A DNA stretch of 64,000 nt, taken from Nocardia asteroides (GTDB lineage Bacteria; Actinomycetota; Actinomycetes; Mycobacteriales; Mycobacteriaceae). The position numbers and the translations under genes were made by a program. Where the stretch lies: assembly GCF_021183625.1 (NCBI RefSeq), contig NZ_CP089214.1:5332001-5396000 (forward strand). Reading direction: 5' to 3'. Positions 1 to 10,100 of the stretch are shown here, piece after piece. The notes under the pieces were generated by a model. The model was not told where the DNA came from. It made no database searches and saw only the letters and a list, made by a program, of their open reading frames with translations. Position 1 is the stretch's first letter. Every line of letters starts with the position of its first letter.

Positions 1-60
1 TCAGCAGTAATGCCGACGCCGGATGATGTTGTGCGCGCTGTCCTGTCGACCGTTGTTTGA
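1..60 (+). CDS. C-terminal end of a probable 2-oxoacid dehydrogenase E1-beta-like subunit (partial)
   Basis: An open frame enters from the left edge and stops at TGA 58-60. Its last 19 residues read SAVMPTPDDVVRAVLSTVV. The pattern P-T-x-x-D-V-V-x-A-V followed by a few residues and the stop is how pyruvate or branched-chain 2-oxoacid dehydrogenase E1-beta subunits commonly end. The stop overlaps the ATG of the next gene (TGATG at 58-62), so the two are probably translationally coupled. The neighbour starts with lipoyl and E2 acyltransferase domains, the natural partners of an E1. Only 19 codons are visible, so this assignment rests on a short motif plus context. Confidence 0.5.
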   Translation, partial: SAVMPTPDDVVRAVLSTVV

Positions 61-3000
61 TGATTGAAGGCGTGATGAGTGGACCTCGTGAAGTGCGGCG
101 ACTGACGATTCCTCAGCTGGGTGAGGGGCAAGTCGACGTGCGAATCGTGCGCTTGTACAAGACACCCGGAGATGCTGTCGCCAAAGACGAACCAATTTAC
201 GAGGTGGAGACAGTTAAAGCGACTGTCGACATTGAGTCTCCGGTAGCGGGTGTGCTCGGCAGCTGGCTTGTCGAGGAAGAGGACACTGTCGACATCGGGG
301 CGGAGGTTGTTGAAATTCTCAGCGTGGTCGCAGAAACGGGTTCGAGCCCCGAGCGCGCCGCCGTAGACGAACCGGCCAGCGGCAACATCGAGAGCCCACC
401 CGGACGCGCTGAGCGAATAATACCTCCCAAGACACGGAAGTATGCGGGCAGCCTCGGCATTTCCGAGGAGGAGTTGGCAGCGGTACCCGGCAAGGGGAGA
501 TTTTTGGCTCCAGCCGACCTCGACGTGCATCTCAAGAATCGAGAACGCGCGGTGCGTCCCTCCTTCTCCGACCGGAGAGTCAGTGAGCGGCAACGTGTCC
601 TGAACACAGTGATGCGTAACGGGCTGGCTTCGGTCGTGCCCGCCAGCGTTGCAGTGTCGATCGACGCCGATCTGCTCCAACGGGCTACCTGGGCGATCAG
701 CGATGCCGGATCGGCCGGTTTCGTCACCGAATTCGAAGTGTTCTCGTACTGTGCTGCCCGTGCTGCAGCGTCCCACCCTGCTCTTCGCTCCAGAACGCTG
801 GATCGCGACAACATCCGGGTGTTCGACAATGTGAATATTGGTATCAGCGTCGCCGCGTCTGATGGTGATCTTGAGGTCGCTGGAATTGCTGGGGTCGAGC
901 GTCTCTCTTTCGACGAATTCCATAACAATTGGGTTCGTTCTATCGAGACTGCGCACGCAGGCACTTCGTCGGTGGATGGCAGTGCAACGCTGTTATTATC
1001 TTACCTCGGCGACAACGTGAGTGACGCTGTTCCTACGGTGGTGCCACCAGCCGTAGCTACGCTGTTTCTCGGCGGCCTGGCTACAGGAGCTTCCGAGTCG
1101 CAGCGCAGGGTCGTTGTAGCGTTCGATCACAGCGTCTTCAACGGGGTACAGGCAGCGAACTATCTGTCGGCTGTCGTCGCAGAGTTGGGTTCGATGACGA
1201 GTGGACCGGCTCTGCTACCGGTGGATGCATCGGATCAGGCACCGACTGAGCCTGCAGGCTCACCGGTGGAGCTGATCGAAGAGCTGGCCGGTGAAGTTGT
1301 CGGACGCGACCTCGATGCGTACCGCCCGATCGGCGAGTTGCGCATCAATTCTGTGCAAGCGGTAGCTATCACCGAGGCGGTGAATGCGAAGTTCGGTAGT
1401 CGGCTGCCCGCCACGGCGCTGTATCGATGCGCAACCCTCGCGGATCTCGGGGCTGCGGTGACCGGTCTGAATCCATCGGATGTCTGCGATGCGACCGATA
1501 CGCTGGTATCGGCCACTGCCGCTCGGGTACGACGTGCCGCGGACTCGGTTGGCGAAGACGATCAGATTGTGATCGTGGGTATGGGTTGCCGGTACCCGGG
1601 TGGGGTTCGGTCGGCTGATGATCTGTGGTCTGTGGTGTCGCAGGGCCGGGATGTGATCTCGGGGTTCCCCGGTGATCGCGGGTGGGATGTGGAGGGTATC
1701 TACGACCCGGATCCCGATCGGGCGGGGACGTCGTATGTGCGTGAGGGCGGGTTTCTACAGGACGTGGCGGGTTTCGATGCCGAGTTCTTCAACATCTCTC
1801 CCCGCGAGGCGCTCGCGATGGACCCCCAGCAGCGCGTGCTTCTCGAAACCGCGTGGGAAGCGTTCGAATCCGCGGGAATCGTGCCCTCGGCATTACGCGG
1901 ATCACACACCGGCGTATACATCGGGACGATGGGTCAGGACTATGTCGATCTGGGAGGTGCTCCGGCTCACCTGGAGGGGTATCTGGCGACGGGGGTCGGG
2001 GCCAGTGTCGCGTCGGGTCGTATCTCCTACATCTTCGGCTTGGAGGGGCCCGCGGTCACGGTGGACACGGCGTGCTCGTCGAGCCTGGTGGCACTGCACC
2101 AGGCATGCCAGGCATTGCGAGCCGGGGAATGCACGATGGCACTGGCCGGCGGCGTGACGGTGATGTCGACACCGGGATCGTTCGCGGAATTTTCCCGGTT
2201 GCAGGCGTTGACGCCGAGCGGGCGTTGTCAATCGTTCTCGGCGCGCGCCGACGGATTCGCCCTCGCCGAGGGTGCTGGTTTGGTGGTGTTGGAGCGGTTG
2301 TCGGATGCGCGTCGTCTCGGGCATCGGGTATTGGCGGTGGTCCGGGGCAGCGCGGTCAACCAGGACGGCGCTTCCAACGGTTTGACCGCTCCCAACGGCC
2401 CTGCGCAGGAACGGGTGATCCGGCGGGCGCTGGCCAACGCGGGAATCCCGGCCACCGCGGTGGATGTGGTCGAAGCACATGGCACCGGTACCTCGCTGGG
2501 TGACCCGATCGAGGCGCAGGCGCTATTGGCCACCTACGGGCGGGAACGGGATTCCGATCGTCCGCTGTGGCTGGGATCGCTGAAATCCAATATCGGCCAT
2601 ACCCAGGCAGCCGCGGGAGTGGCCGGGGTGATCAAGATGGTGATGGCGATGCGTCACGGGATACTCCCGCAAACCCTGCATGCCGACGAGCCCACACCAC
2701 ACGTGGACTGGTCCGCGGGAGTACGACTACTGACCCGTCCGACGCCGTGGGACGAGGGCGAACAACCACGGCGGGCAGCGGTGTCCTCCTTCGGTATCAG
2801 CGGCACCAACGCACACCTCATCCTCGAACAGGCACCACCACAGCCCACCGTCGACGCCGGCGACGATGCCCCACGCTCACAGGCCGCGGGTGCTCCGGCC
2901 CCGCTGGTGATTTCGGCGAAATCCGGCGCCGCGCTCGAGGAACAGGCTCAGCGGTTGTGGCAGATGCTGTCGGATCGACCCGAGCTCGACCCGGCCGCGG

Positions 3001-6000
3001 TGGCTCACGCCCTGGTGAACGAACGAGCGGTGTTCGACCATCGGGCAGCGGTCCTGGGAACCGGCCGAGCAGATCTATTGAATGGATTGGCGACCCTGGC
3101 CCGGGGCGGGGAAACCCCGAACCTGGTTCGCGGACAAGCCCGCAGCGGCAAGGTGGCCTTCGTCTTCCCCGGCCAAGGCGCACAGTGGGTGGGAATGGGT
3201 GCGGCGTTGATGGATGCTTCACCGATCTTTGCCGAGCACATACGGTCATGTGCGGTCGCGTTGGCAGAGTATGTGGATTGGTCGTTGGAAGATGTGCTGC
3301 GTCAGGCCCCAGGCGCGGTGGATCTGGATCGTGTCGACGTCGTGCAGCCAGCTTCGTTTGCTGTGATGGTGTCGTTGGCGGCGCTTTGGCGTTCCTGCGG
3401 GGTGGAGCCATCGATGGTGGTGGGGCATTCGCAGGGGGAGATCGCGGCGGCGTATGTAGCGGGCGCCATGAGTCTCGAAGATTCTGCTCGGGTGATCGCA
3501 TTGCGCAGCAAAGCATTGCTGAAGGTGGTGGGCCAGGGTGGCATGCTCGCCGTTTCACTGCCGGTGGAACAAGTTGCTGACCGAATAAGCCAGTGGGGCG
3601 GGGCGATCTCGATAGCGGTATTGAACGGGCCTGATTCGGTTGTGGTTTCCGGCGAAGCGTCTGCACTCGCTGAACTGCGCGAGTCTTTGGAGTCATCCGG
3701 GGTTTACGTTCGGATGATACCGGTCGATTACGCCTCGCATTCGACACAGGTGGAGTCGATTCAAGCCACTGTGATCGAGGAGTTGACGCCGGTCCAGCCA
3801 CGTCCGTCGGTAACGCCGTTCTACTCGACGGTGACTGGTGAGTTGTTCGATACACGAGGTTTGACCGCGGATTATTGGTATCGCAACCTTCGTCAGGCGG
3901 TCCTGTTCCAGCACGCAACCGGTGCTGTGCTTGCTCGCGGCTGTAGTGCGCTGGTCGAGGTGAGCTCGCATCCGGTGCTGACGGCCGCGCTCCAGTCGAC
4001 CGTCGAGGCCGGGGCAGGGAATGGCGCGGTGGCAATACTGGGCTCACTACGTCGTGGGGACGGTGGTCTTGATCGGTTCGCCTTGTCGTTGGCTGAGGCT
4101 TTCGTGTCTGGCGTCGACGTGGAGTGGGGTCGATGGCTGGGCCCGGTCCGCGCAGGGCGGGTGGAGCTTCCTGGTTACGCGTTCCAACGTCGCCGGTTCT
4201 GGTTGGAGTCTCGTACCGGTGCCGGCGACGCGGCGTCGGTGGGTTTGTCACGTGTCGACCATCCGTTCGTTGGCGCGGGGATGGATGTGGGTGACGGCAG
4301 GGGTTGGTTGTTCACCGGCCGGTTGTCGCTGGACAGTCACCCGTGGTTGGTCGATCACGCGGTGCTGGGCACGGTGTTGTTCCCCGGGACGGGTTTCTTG
4401 GAGTGGGCGTTCACGGCAGGCAGTCGTGTCGGTGCCGAGCTGGTCGAGGAACTGACCCTGCAGAAACCTCTCGCACTGGCTGAGCGTGGCGCGGTGCAAC
4501 TGCAGCTGTGGCTGACGGAGAGCAATGCCAACGGGCGTCGCACGTTCGATATCTATTCGCGTCCGGAGACGTCAGGTGAGCTCGAGGCTGGGCAGTGGAC
4601 ACACCACGCGACCGGAGTCTTGTCCGTTGATACGGCGCATCAACAGAGTGCATCGGGGGCGTCGGTGTGGCCGCCGGTGGGAGCGGTGGTGGTTGATGTC
4701 GGCTCTGTGTACGAGCGTCTGGCCGGGATCGGGGTGGTCTACGGTCGGGCGTTTCGAGGACTGCGTTCGGCATGGCGGCTTGGTGAGGAAGTGTTCGCCG
4801 AGGTCGAGGTGGATTCCGATCACGTGCAGCGCAGCCGGGAGTTCGGGTTGCACCCGGCGTTGTTCGATGCGGCGTTCCATCTGGCATTGGGTGTGTTGGG
4901 TGCTGCCGGTGAGTCCGGGCGCACACCGCTGCTGTTCTCGTGGTCGGGTGTGCGTCTGCGCGTTGCGGGTGTGTCGCGGTTGCGGGTGCGGGTGGTGGCG
5001 GTGGGGCCGGATGTGTATCGGCTGACCGGGTGGGACGAGTCGGGTGCGGTGGTGGTCGGTGTCGAGTCGTTGACCGCGCGGGTGGTCGATCCCGCTGCGC
5101 TCGCGGTTGCCCGGGGTAGCTACGACGACCTGTATCGGCTGGACTGGCAACGGATCGATATCGATCCCGAGGGCGACGCATTGTGTGTCGCGGTGCTCGA
5201 TGCCGGTGACCGGGGTTCGAACACCCAGACCGATCCGGTGGGGGGTGTTCCCGCGGACCGCTACACCGATCTCGGTGAGCTGAGCGCGGCTGTGGCAGCC
5301 GGAGCCCAGCTCCCGGATGTGGTGGTGGTGCCGCTACCCGCCACCACCGCCCTGCCCGATATCGGTGTGGCCGATACCGGTGTGGGTGTGGTGTCGGGAG
5401 TGAAGGCGAATACGGATCGGTTGCTGGGTTTGTTCCAGGCCTGGCTGGGTGAGCGGTGTTGGGAGGGGCGCCGTCTGGTGGTGGTGACCGAGGCCGGATC
5501 GGTGACCCGAGCCGGTGAGGTCCCGGATCTGACGGTGGCTCCGCTGGCGGGGCTGGTCCGCAGCGCTGCCGCGGAGCATCCCGGCCGCTTCGCCGTCATC
5601 GATCTCGACGACGAGCAAAGCTCACGCCGGGCCCTGCCGGCGCTACTGCGGGTCGGTGACGAACCCGAGCTGGCTGTGCGTGCGGGATCGGTGTTCGTAC
5701 CACGATTGTCGCCGGTGCCGGCAACGACCCCGGAAAACGGACGGCGCCGCGGTATCGATCCCGAGTCCACGGTATTGATCACCGGTGGCACCGGGGGACT
5801 GGGCGCGCTGCTGGCACGGCACCTGGTCATCGAGCACGGCGTCGGGCATCTACTGCTGGTCAGCCGCCGGGGTCCCGACGCCGAAGGAGCCCGCCGGCTG
5901 CTGAGCGAGCTGGCCGAGCTGGGATGCCGGGCCGAGTCGATCGCCTGTGACATCGCCGACCGCGATTCCCTGGCCCGGCTGCTGGCAGCGATACCGCGGC

Positions 6001-7139
6001 AGCACCCGCTCTCGGCGGTGTTCCACGTGGCGGGTGTGCTCGACGACGGTGCGATCGAGTCGCTGGACCGGGACCAGGTCGAGAAGGTACTACGCCCCAA
6101 ACTCGACGCGGCCTGGCATCTGCACGAACTGACCGCCTCGCTGGAGTTGGCCGAGTTCACGATGTTTTCCTCGGCAGCACCTCTGCTGGGCGGCCCGGGA
6201 CAGGGCAACTACGCGGTAGCCAACGCATTCCTCGATGCCCTCGCCCGATACCGGACAGCACACGGACTACCGGGGCAATCATTGGCGTGGGGTTTGTGGG
6301 CCCATACCGGTGGCGGCGGTATGCACGAACAACTCGACATCATCGAACGCCGTCGAGCCGAACGCAGAATCCGTACCCGGCTGGGACTGGTACCGATCCC
6401 GGCCCGCCGCGGTATGGAACTATTCGACCTCGCTCGACACCGACCCGACCCCCTCCTGGTCCCGATGTCGGTGGACACCACCGCGTGGCAGACACAAGCA
6501 CGCACAGCAACAGCACCCGCGGCCGCACGGAACCTGATCCCCCGCACCCACCACGACCACAGCTCCGCATCGCTGGCACAACGCCTGGCCGGCATCCCCG
6601 AAACCGAATGGGACACCCTGCTCCTGACCGAGGTCCGCACCCACGTCGCGACCGTGCTCAACCACGACTCCCCCCACGACATCGGACCCGACCGCGCCTT
6701 CAAAGAACTCGGATTCGACTCCCTCGGAGCCGTCGACCTCAGAAACCGCCTCTCCCGATCAACCGGACTACCCCTACCCGCAACCCTGGTCTTCGACCAC
6801 CCCACCCCCACCGCCGTCGCAACCCACCTCAGACGACAGCTGTCGTCGGTCGACGGCCATTCGGTCTCCCGCTCCGGTGCGGGGGAGAGATCTCTTATCG
6901 ACGGACTGGACACCGTCGAGTCCATGCTTACGGCCCTTGCCGCGACTCAGCGGGTCGAAGGTCATCTCGAGCAGCGTTTGCGGTCATTCGGTTCGAAAGT
7001 TGATGCGCTGCTGGAAGGAATCGATGACTGGGGCACACCTGACCAGGACTTGGCGTCGGCATCAGACGACGAATTGTTCGCGGCCTTGAGCAACGAACGC
7101 GACGACGCCTTCGGTAACGAACTCGACGGGAAGGCCTGA
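60..7139 (+). CDS. Type I PKS: E2-like loading module plus module 1 (KS-AT-DH-KR-ACP)
   Basis: About 2,359 residues. Residues below are counted from the in-frame TTG at 57; I start at ATG 60, which overlaps the upstream stop (alternatives GTG 72, ATG 75). Domains in order: lipoyl domain ~15-90 with modified Lys54 in ETVKA; peripheral-subunit-binding domain ~121-160; E2 acyltransferase core ~170-380 with DHSVFNG (His358; the usual final Asp is Asn); ACP ~400-470 with Ser432 in an unusual RINS context; KS from ~502 with Cys673 in TACSSS plus EAHGTGT and NIGHT; AT with GHSQG (Ser1125) and YASH, a methylmalonyl signature; DH with HAVLGTVLFP and DAAFH; KR with TGGTGGLG, an LDD motif (B-type) and intact Ser/Tyr/Asn; ACP Ser2222; C-terminal docking helices. 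It should load an acyl unit from lipoamide and make the first 2-methyl-enoyl intermediate. The next PKS gene starts 3 bp downstream. Confidence 0.93.
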   Translation: MIEGVMSGPREVRRLTIPQLGEGQVDVRIVRLYKTPGDAVAKDEPIYEVETVKATVDIESPVAGVLGSWLVEEEDTVDIGAEVVEILSVVAETGSSPERAAVDEPASGNIESPPGRAERIIPPKTRKYAGSLGISEEELAAVPGKGRFLAPADLDVHLKNRERAVRPSFSDRRVSERQRVLNTVMRNGLASVVPASVAVSIDADLLQRATWAISDAGSAGFVTEFEVFSYCAARAAASHPALRSRTLDRDNIRVFDNVNIGISVAASDGDLEVAGIAGVERLSFDEFHNNWVRSIETAHAGTSSVDGSATLLLSYLGDNVSDAVPTVVPPAVATLFLGGLATGASESQRRVVVAFDHSVFNGVQAANYLSAVVAELGSMTSGPALLPVDASDQAPTEPAGSPVELIEELAGEVVGRDLDAYRPIGELRINSVQAVAITEAVNAKFGSRLPATALYRCATLADLGAAVTGLNPSDVCDATDTLVSATAARVRRAADSVGEDDQIVIVGMGCRYPGGVRSADDLWSVVSQGRDVISGFPGDRGWDVEGIYDPDPDRAGTSYVREGGFLQDVAGFDAEFFNISPREALAMDPQQRVLLETAWEAFESAGIVPSALRGSHTGVYIGTMGQDYVDLGGAPAHLEGYLATGVGASVASGRISYIFGLEGPAVTVDTACSSSLVALHQACQALRAGECTMALAGGVTVMSTPGSFAEFSRLQALTPSGRCQSFSARADGFALAEGAGLVVLERLSDARRLGHRVLAVVRGSAVNQDGASNGLTAPNGPAQERVIRRALANAGIPATAVDVVEAHGTGTSLGDPIEAQALLATYGRERDSDRPLWLGSLKSNIGHTQAAAGVAGVIKMVMAMRHGILPQTLHADEPTPHVDWSAGVRLLTRPTPWDEGEQPRRAAVSSFGISGTNAHLILEQAPPQPTVDAGDDAPRSQAAGAPAPLVISAKSGAALEEQAQRLWQMLSDRPELDPAAVAHALVNERAVFDHRAAVLGTGRADLLNGLATLARGGETPNLVRGQARSGKVAFVFPGQGAQWVGMGAALMDASPIFAEHIRSCAVALAEYVDWSLEDVLRQAPGAVDLDRVDVVQPASFAVMVSLAALWRSCGVEPSMVVGHSQGEIAAAYVAGAMSLEDSARVIALRSKALLKVVGQGGMLAVSLPVEQVADRISQWGGAISIAVLNGPDSVVVSGEASALAELRESLESSGVYVRMIPVDYASHSTQVESIQATVIEELTPVQPRPSVTPFYSTVTGELFDTRGLTADYWYRNLRQAVLFQHATGAVLARGCSALVEVSSHPVLTAALQSTVEAGAGNGAVAILGSLRRGDGGLDRFALSLAEAFVSGVDVEWGRWLGPVRAGRVELPGYAFQRRRFWLESRTGAGDAASVGLSRVDHPFVGAGMDVGDGRGWLFTGRLSLDSHPWLVDHAVLGTVLFPGTGFLEWAFTAGSRVGAELVEELTLQKPLALAERGAVQLQLWLTESNANGRRTFDIYSRPETSGELEAGQWTHHATGVLSVDTAHQQSASGASVWPPVGAVVVDVGSVYERLAGIGVVYGRAFRGLRSAWRLGEEVFAEVEVDSDHVQRSREFGLHPALFDAAFHLALGVLGAAGESGRTPLLFSWSGVRLRVAGVSRLRVRVVAVGPDVYRLTGWDESGAVVVGVESLTARVVDPAALAVARGSYDDLYRLDWQRIDIDPEGDALCVAVLDAGDRGSNTQTDPVGGVPADRYTDLGELSAAVAAGAQLPDVVVVPLPATTALPDIGVADTGVGVVSGVKANTDRLLGLFQAWLGERCWEGRRLVVVTEAGSVTRAGEVPDLTVAPLAGLVRSAAAEHPGRFAVIDLDDEQSSRRALPALLRVGDEPELAVRAGSVFVPRLSPVPATTPENGRRRGIDPESTVLITGGTGGLGALLARHLVIEHGVGHLLLVSRRGPDAEGARRLLSELAELGCRAESIACDIADRDSLARLLAAIPRQHPLSAVFHVAGVLDDGAIESLDRDQVEKVLRPKLDAAWHLHELTASLELAEFTMFSSAAPLLGGPGQGNYAVANAFLDALARYRTAHGLPGQSLAWGLWAHTGGGGMHEQLDIIERRRAERRIRTRLGLVPIPARRGMELFDLARHRPDPLLVPMSVDTTAWQTQARTATAPAAARNLIPRTHHDHSSASLAQRLAGIPETEWDTLLLTEVRTHVATVLNHDSPHDIGPDRAFKELGFDSLGAVDLRNRLSRSTGLPLPATLVFDHPTPTAVATHLRRQLSSVDGHSVSRSGAGERSLIDGLDTVESMLTALAATQRVEGHLEQRLRSFGSKVDALLEGIDDWGTPDQDLASASDDELFAALSNERDDAFGNELDGKA
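1570..3185 (+). repeat. KS-to-AT block shared by modules 1 and 3
   Basis: This block recurs at 12800-14415 with a constant offset of 11,230. It covers the KS, the KS-AT linker and the start of the AT up to the FPGQGAQ motif. Two short variable patches are visible inside, around 1930-1980 and 2180-2270. The C-terminal half of the KS also recurs in module 2 (7681-8510) and, from the LERLSDARR motif to the NIGHT motif, in modules 6, 7 and 8. Confidence 0.9.
4970..6831 (+). repeat. KR-ACP cassette, copy 1 of 3
   Basis: A ~1.86-kb block covering the end of the DH, the KR and the ACP recurs at 16242-18103 (offset 11,272) and 21606-23467 (offset 16,636). By translation and line comparison I find one difference among the three copies, A at 6561 versus C at 23197 (Ser to Arg). 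Such identity points to very recent duplication or continuing gene conversion. Confidence 0.92.
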
Positions 7140-7141
7140 TC

Positions 7142-10100
7142 GTGGCGGACGAGACAGAACTGCGCGAGCACCTGCGGACAGCGATCGGCGATCTGCGTAA
7201 ATCAAACCAGCGAGTACGTCAACTCGAACGTGGTGCTCGCGAACCGATCGCGATCGTTGGAATCGGCTGTCGCTATCCCGGCGGAGTCCGTTCAGCGGAA
7301 CAGCTGTGGTCGGTGGTGGCCGAGGGCCGTGATGTGATTTCATCAATGCCTCGAGATCGTGGCTGGGATCTGGAGGGCCTCTATAGTCCCGACCCTGAAA
7401 AGCCCGGTACCAGCTATGCCCGTGAGGGCGGATTTCTCGACGACGCCCGAAGTTTCGATGCCGAGTTCTTCAACATCTCTCCCCGCGAGGCGCTCGCGAT
7501 GGACCCCCAGCAGCGTGTGCTCCTCGAAACCGCGTGGGAAGCATTCGAATCCGCTGGTATTGCCCCAGCTGCCCTGCGCGGAACGTCAACCGGCGTTTAT
7601 ATAGGCGAGGTCACGATGGAGTACGGAGCGCGAGCTCCGGGAGATCTCGACGGATACGTGGTGACAGGCAATACGGGGAGTGTCGCGTCGGGTCGTATCT
7701 CCTACATCTTCGGCTTGGAGGGGCCCGCGGTCACGGTGGACACGGCGTGCTCGTCGAGCCTGGTGGCACTGCACCAGGCATGCCAGGCATTGCGAGCCGG
7801 GGAATGCACGATGGCACTGGCCGGCGGCGTTGCGATAATGCCGACGCCGCGAATGTTCGTCGAGCTGTCCCGGTTGCAGGCGTTGACGCCGAGCGGGCGT
7901 TGTCAATCGTTCTCGGCGCGCGCCGACGGATTCGCCCTCGCCGAGGGTGCTGGTTTGGTGGTGTTGGAGCGGTTGTCGGATGCGCGTCGTCTCGGGCATC
8001 GGGTATTGGCGGTGGTCCGGGGCAGCGCGGTCAACCAGGACGGCGCTTCCAACGGTTTGACCGCTCCCAACGGCCCTGCGCAGGAACGGGTGATCCGGCG
8101 GGCGCTGGCCAACGCGGGAATCCCGGCCACCGCGGTGGATGTGGTCGAAGCACATGGCACCGGTACCTCGCTGGGTGACCCGATCGAGGCGCAGGCGCTA
8201 TTGGCCACCTACGGGCGGGAACGGGATTCCGATCGTCCGCTGTGGCTGGGATCGCTGAAATCCAATATCGGCCATACCCAGGCAGCCGCGGGAGTGGCCG
8301 GGGTGATCAAGATGGTGATGGCGATGCGTCACGGGATACTCCCGCAAACCCTGCATGCCGACGAGCCCACACCACACGTGGACTGGTCCGCGGGAGTACG
8401 ACTACTGACCCGTCCGACGCCGTGGGACGAGGGCGAACAACCACGGCGGGCAGCGGTGTCCTCCTTCGGTATCAGCGGCACCAACGCACACCTCATCCTC
8501 GAACAGGCACCGCTGCAGGAACCGGCGTCGGATCCCGCGGCGGAGTTGCCGGGTGCGACAGCGCTGGAAGTCTTGCCGTGGATGATCTCCGCGAAGACCG
8601 AGGAGGGGGTGAGATCTCAAGCAGAACGACTTCTTGCTTTCGCGGCTACGGAAGTCAGCCCGTCGGCCGTCGGGCGTGCGTTGGCCACGCGCACGCACTT
8701 CGAACATCGCGCCGCCGTAGTGGGTCGATCCCTCGACGACTTCAGGGAGGGGCTCGTTGCCATCCTCCATGGTTCTGTTGTCGAGAACGTAACTTCTGGT
8801 GTGGTGGACGGTGGGAAAACCGCGTTTATGTTCACCGGACAAGGCGCTCAGCGTTCAGGTATGGGACGTGACCTCTATGACGCGGTTCCAGTCTTCGCTG
8901 ACGCGCTCGATGAGGTGTGCGGCTATCTGTCCAGCGAACTCGGATGTCGTCTTCAGGATGTAATGTGGGCCGAGGACGGGTACCTGCTGCATCAGACCGG
9001 CTACACACAACCCGCGCTCTTCGCGCTGGAGATTGCCCTGTACAGATTGATGGAGCACTGGGGCGTCGAGCCGAAATATCTCATCGGTCACTCGATCGGT
9101 GAGATTACCGCAGCTCACATTGCGGGAGTGCTGTCGGTCCAGGACGCTGTAGTCCTTGTTGTAGCACGCGCGCGGCTCATGCAGGGCCTGGCTGCTCCTG
9201 GTGCCATGGTGGCGGTTGCGGCAACAGAGAAAGATGTCCTCCCGCATCTGACCGACGAGGTGTCGTTGGCCGCTGTGAACGGCAGCCACTCCGTTGTTGT
9301 CTCCGGTTTGGAGAGAAACGCTCTCGACCTCGCCGCTGTTCTGGAACAGAATGGCTACAAGACGCGTCGGCTGACCGTCGGCAAAGCTTTCCACTCGGCA
9401 TGCATGGACCCGATTCTCGAAGAATTTCGGGAAGTAGCACTCGGTCTTGAGTACGGCGAACCGGCCATTCCGATCATTTCCAATGTCACGGGGCAGGTGG
9501 CGACCGTCGACGAGTTGCGCTCGCCGGAATACTGGGTAGAACATCTCCGGCGTACAGTGCGCTTCCATGACGGAGTCGAGACGCTTCGCGGCCTTGGCGT
9601 CACTCGTTTCCTCGAGATTGGTCCGGATGCCACGCTCTCTTCACTTGTGGATGAGGCTGGAGTCGCGGTAGTACCGCTGCTGCGGAAGAATCGGCCCGAA
9701 CTCGATACGGCCGTGGGCGCGATCGCCAGAATGCATACGCACGGTTCTGTCGTGAATTGGGACGCGTTCTATCCTGTCGGCAGTCAGATCGAGCTGCCAA
9801 CGTATTCTTTCCGCCGTCGGAACTATTGGCTGGATGGCTCGTCAAATATCAGCTCTCCCACCGGCCATCCACTGGTGAACGCATCAGTCGAGCTGGCGGA
9901 CGGTGGGATGATCTATCAGGGCCGGATCTCCACCCGACAGCATTCGTGGCTGCTCGATCACGTCGTGCACGGGAGAGTTATTGTGCCTGGCACGACCTGG
10001 GTGGAGTTGGCGTCGTGGGCGGGACGACAAGTGGGCTGTGCCGAAGTCACGGAACTGGCTCACCATGCGCCACTAGTATTGCCATCGAGTATCTCCGTGC

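Noticed and set aside
2818..4251. Long minus-strand open frames opposite the PKS genes (for example 477, 595 and 532 codons)
   Set aside because: They are Arg/Pro/Ser-rich, recur wherever the sense strand repeats, and lack any family signature; they are shadows of high-GC coding DNA.
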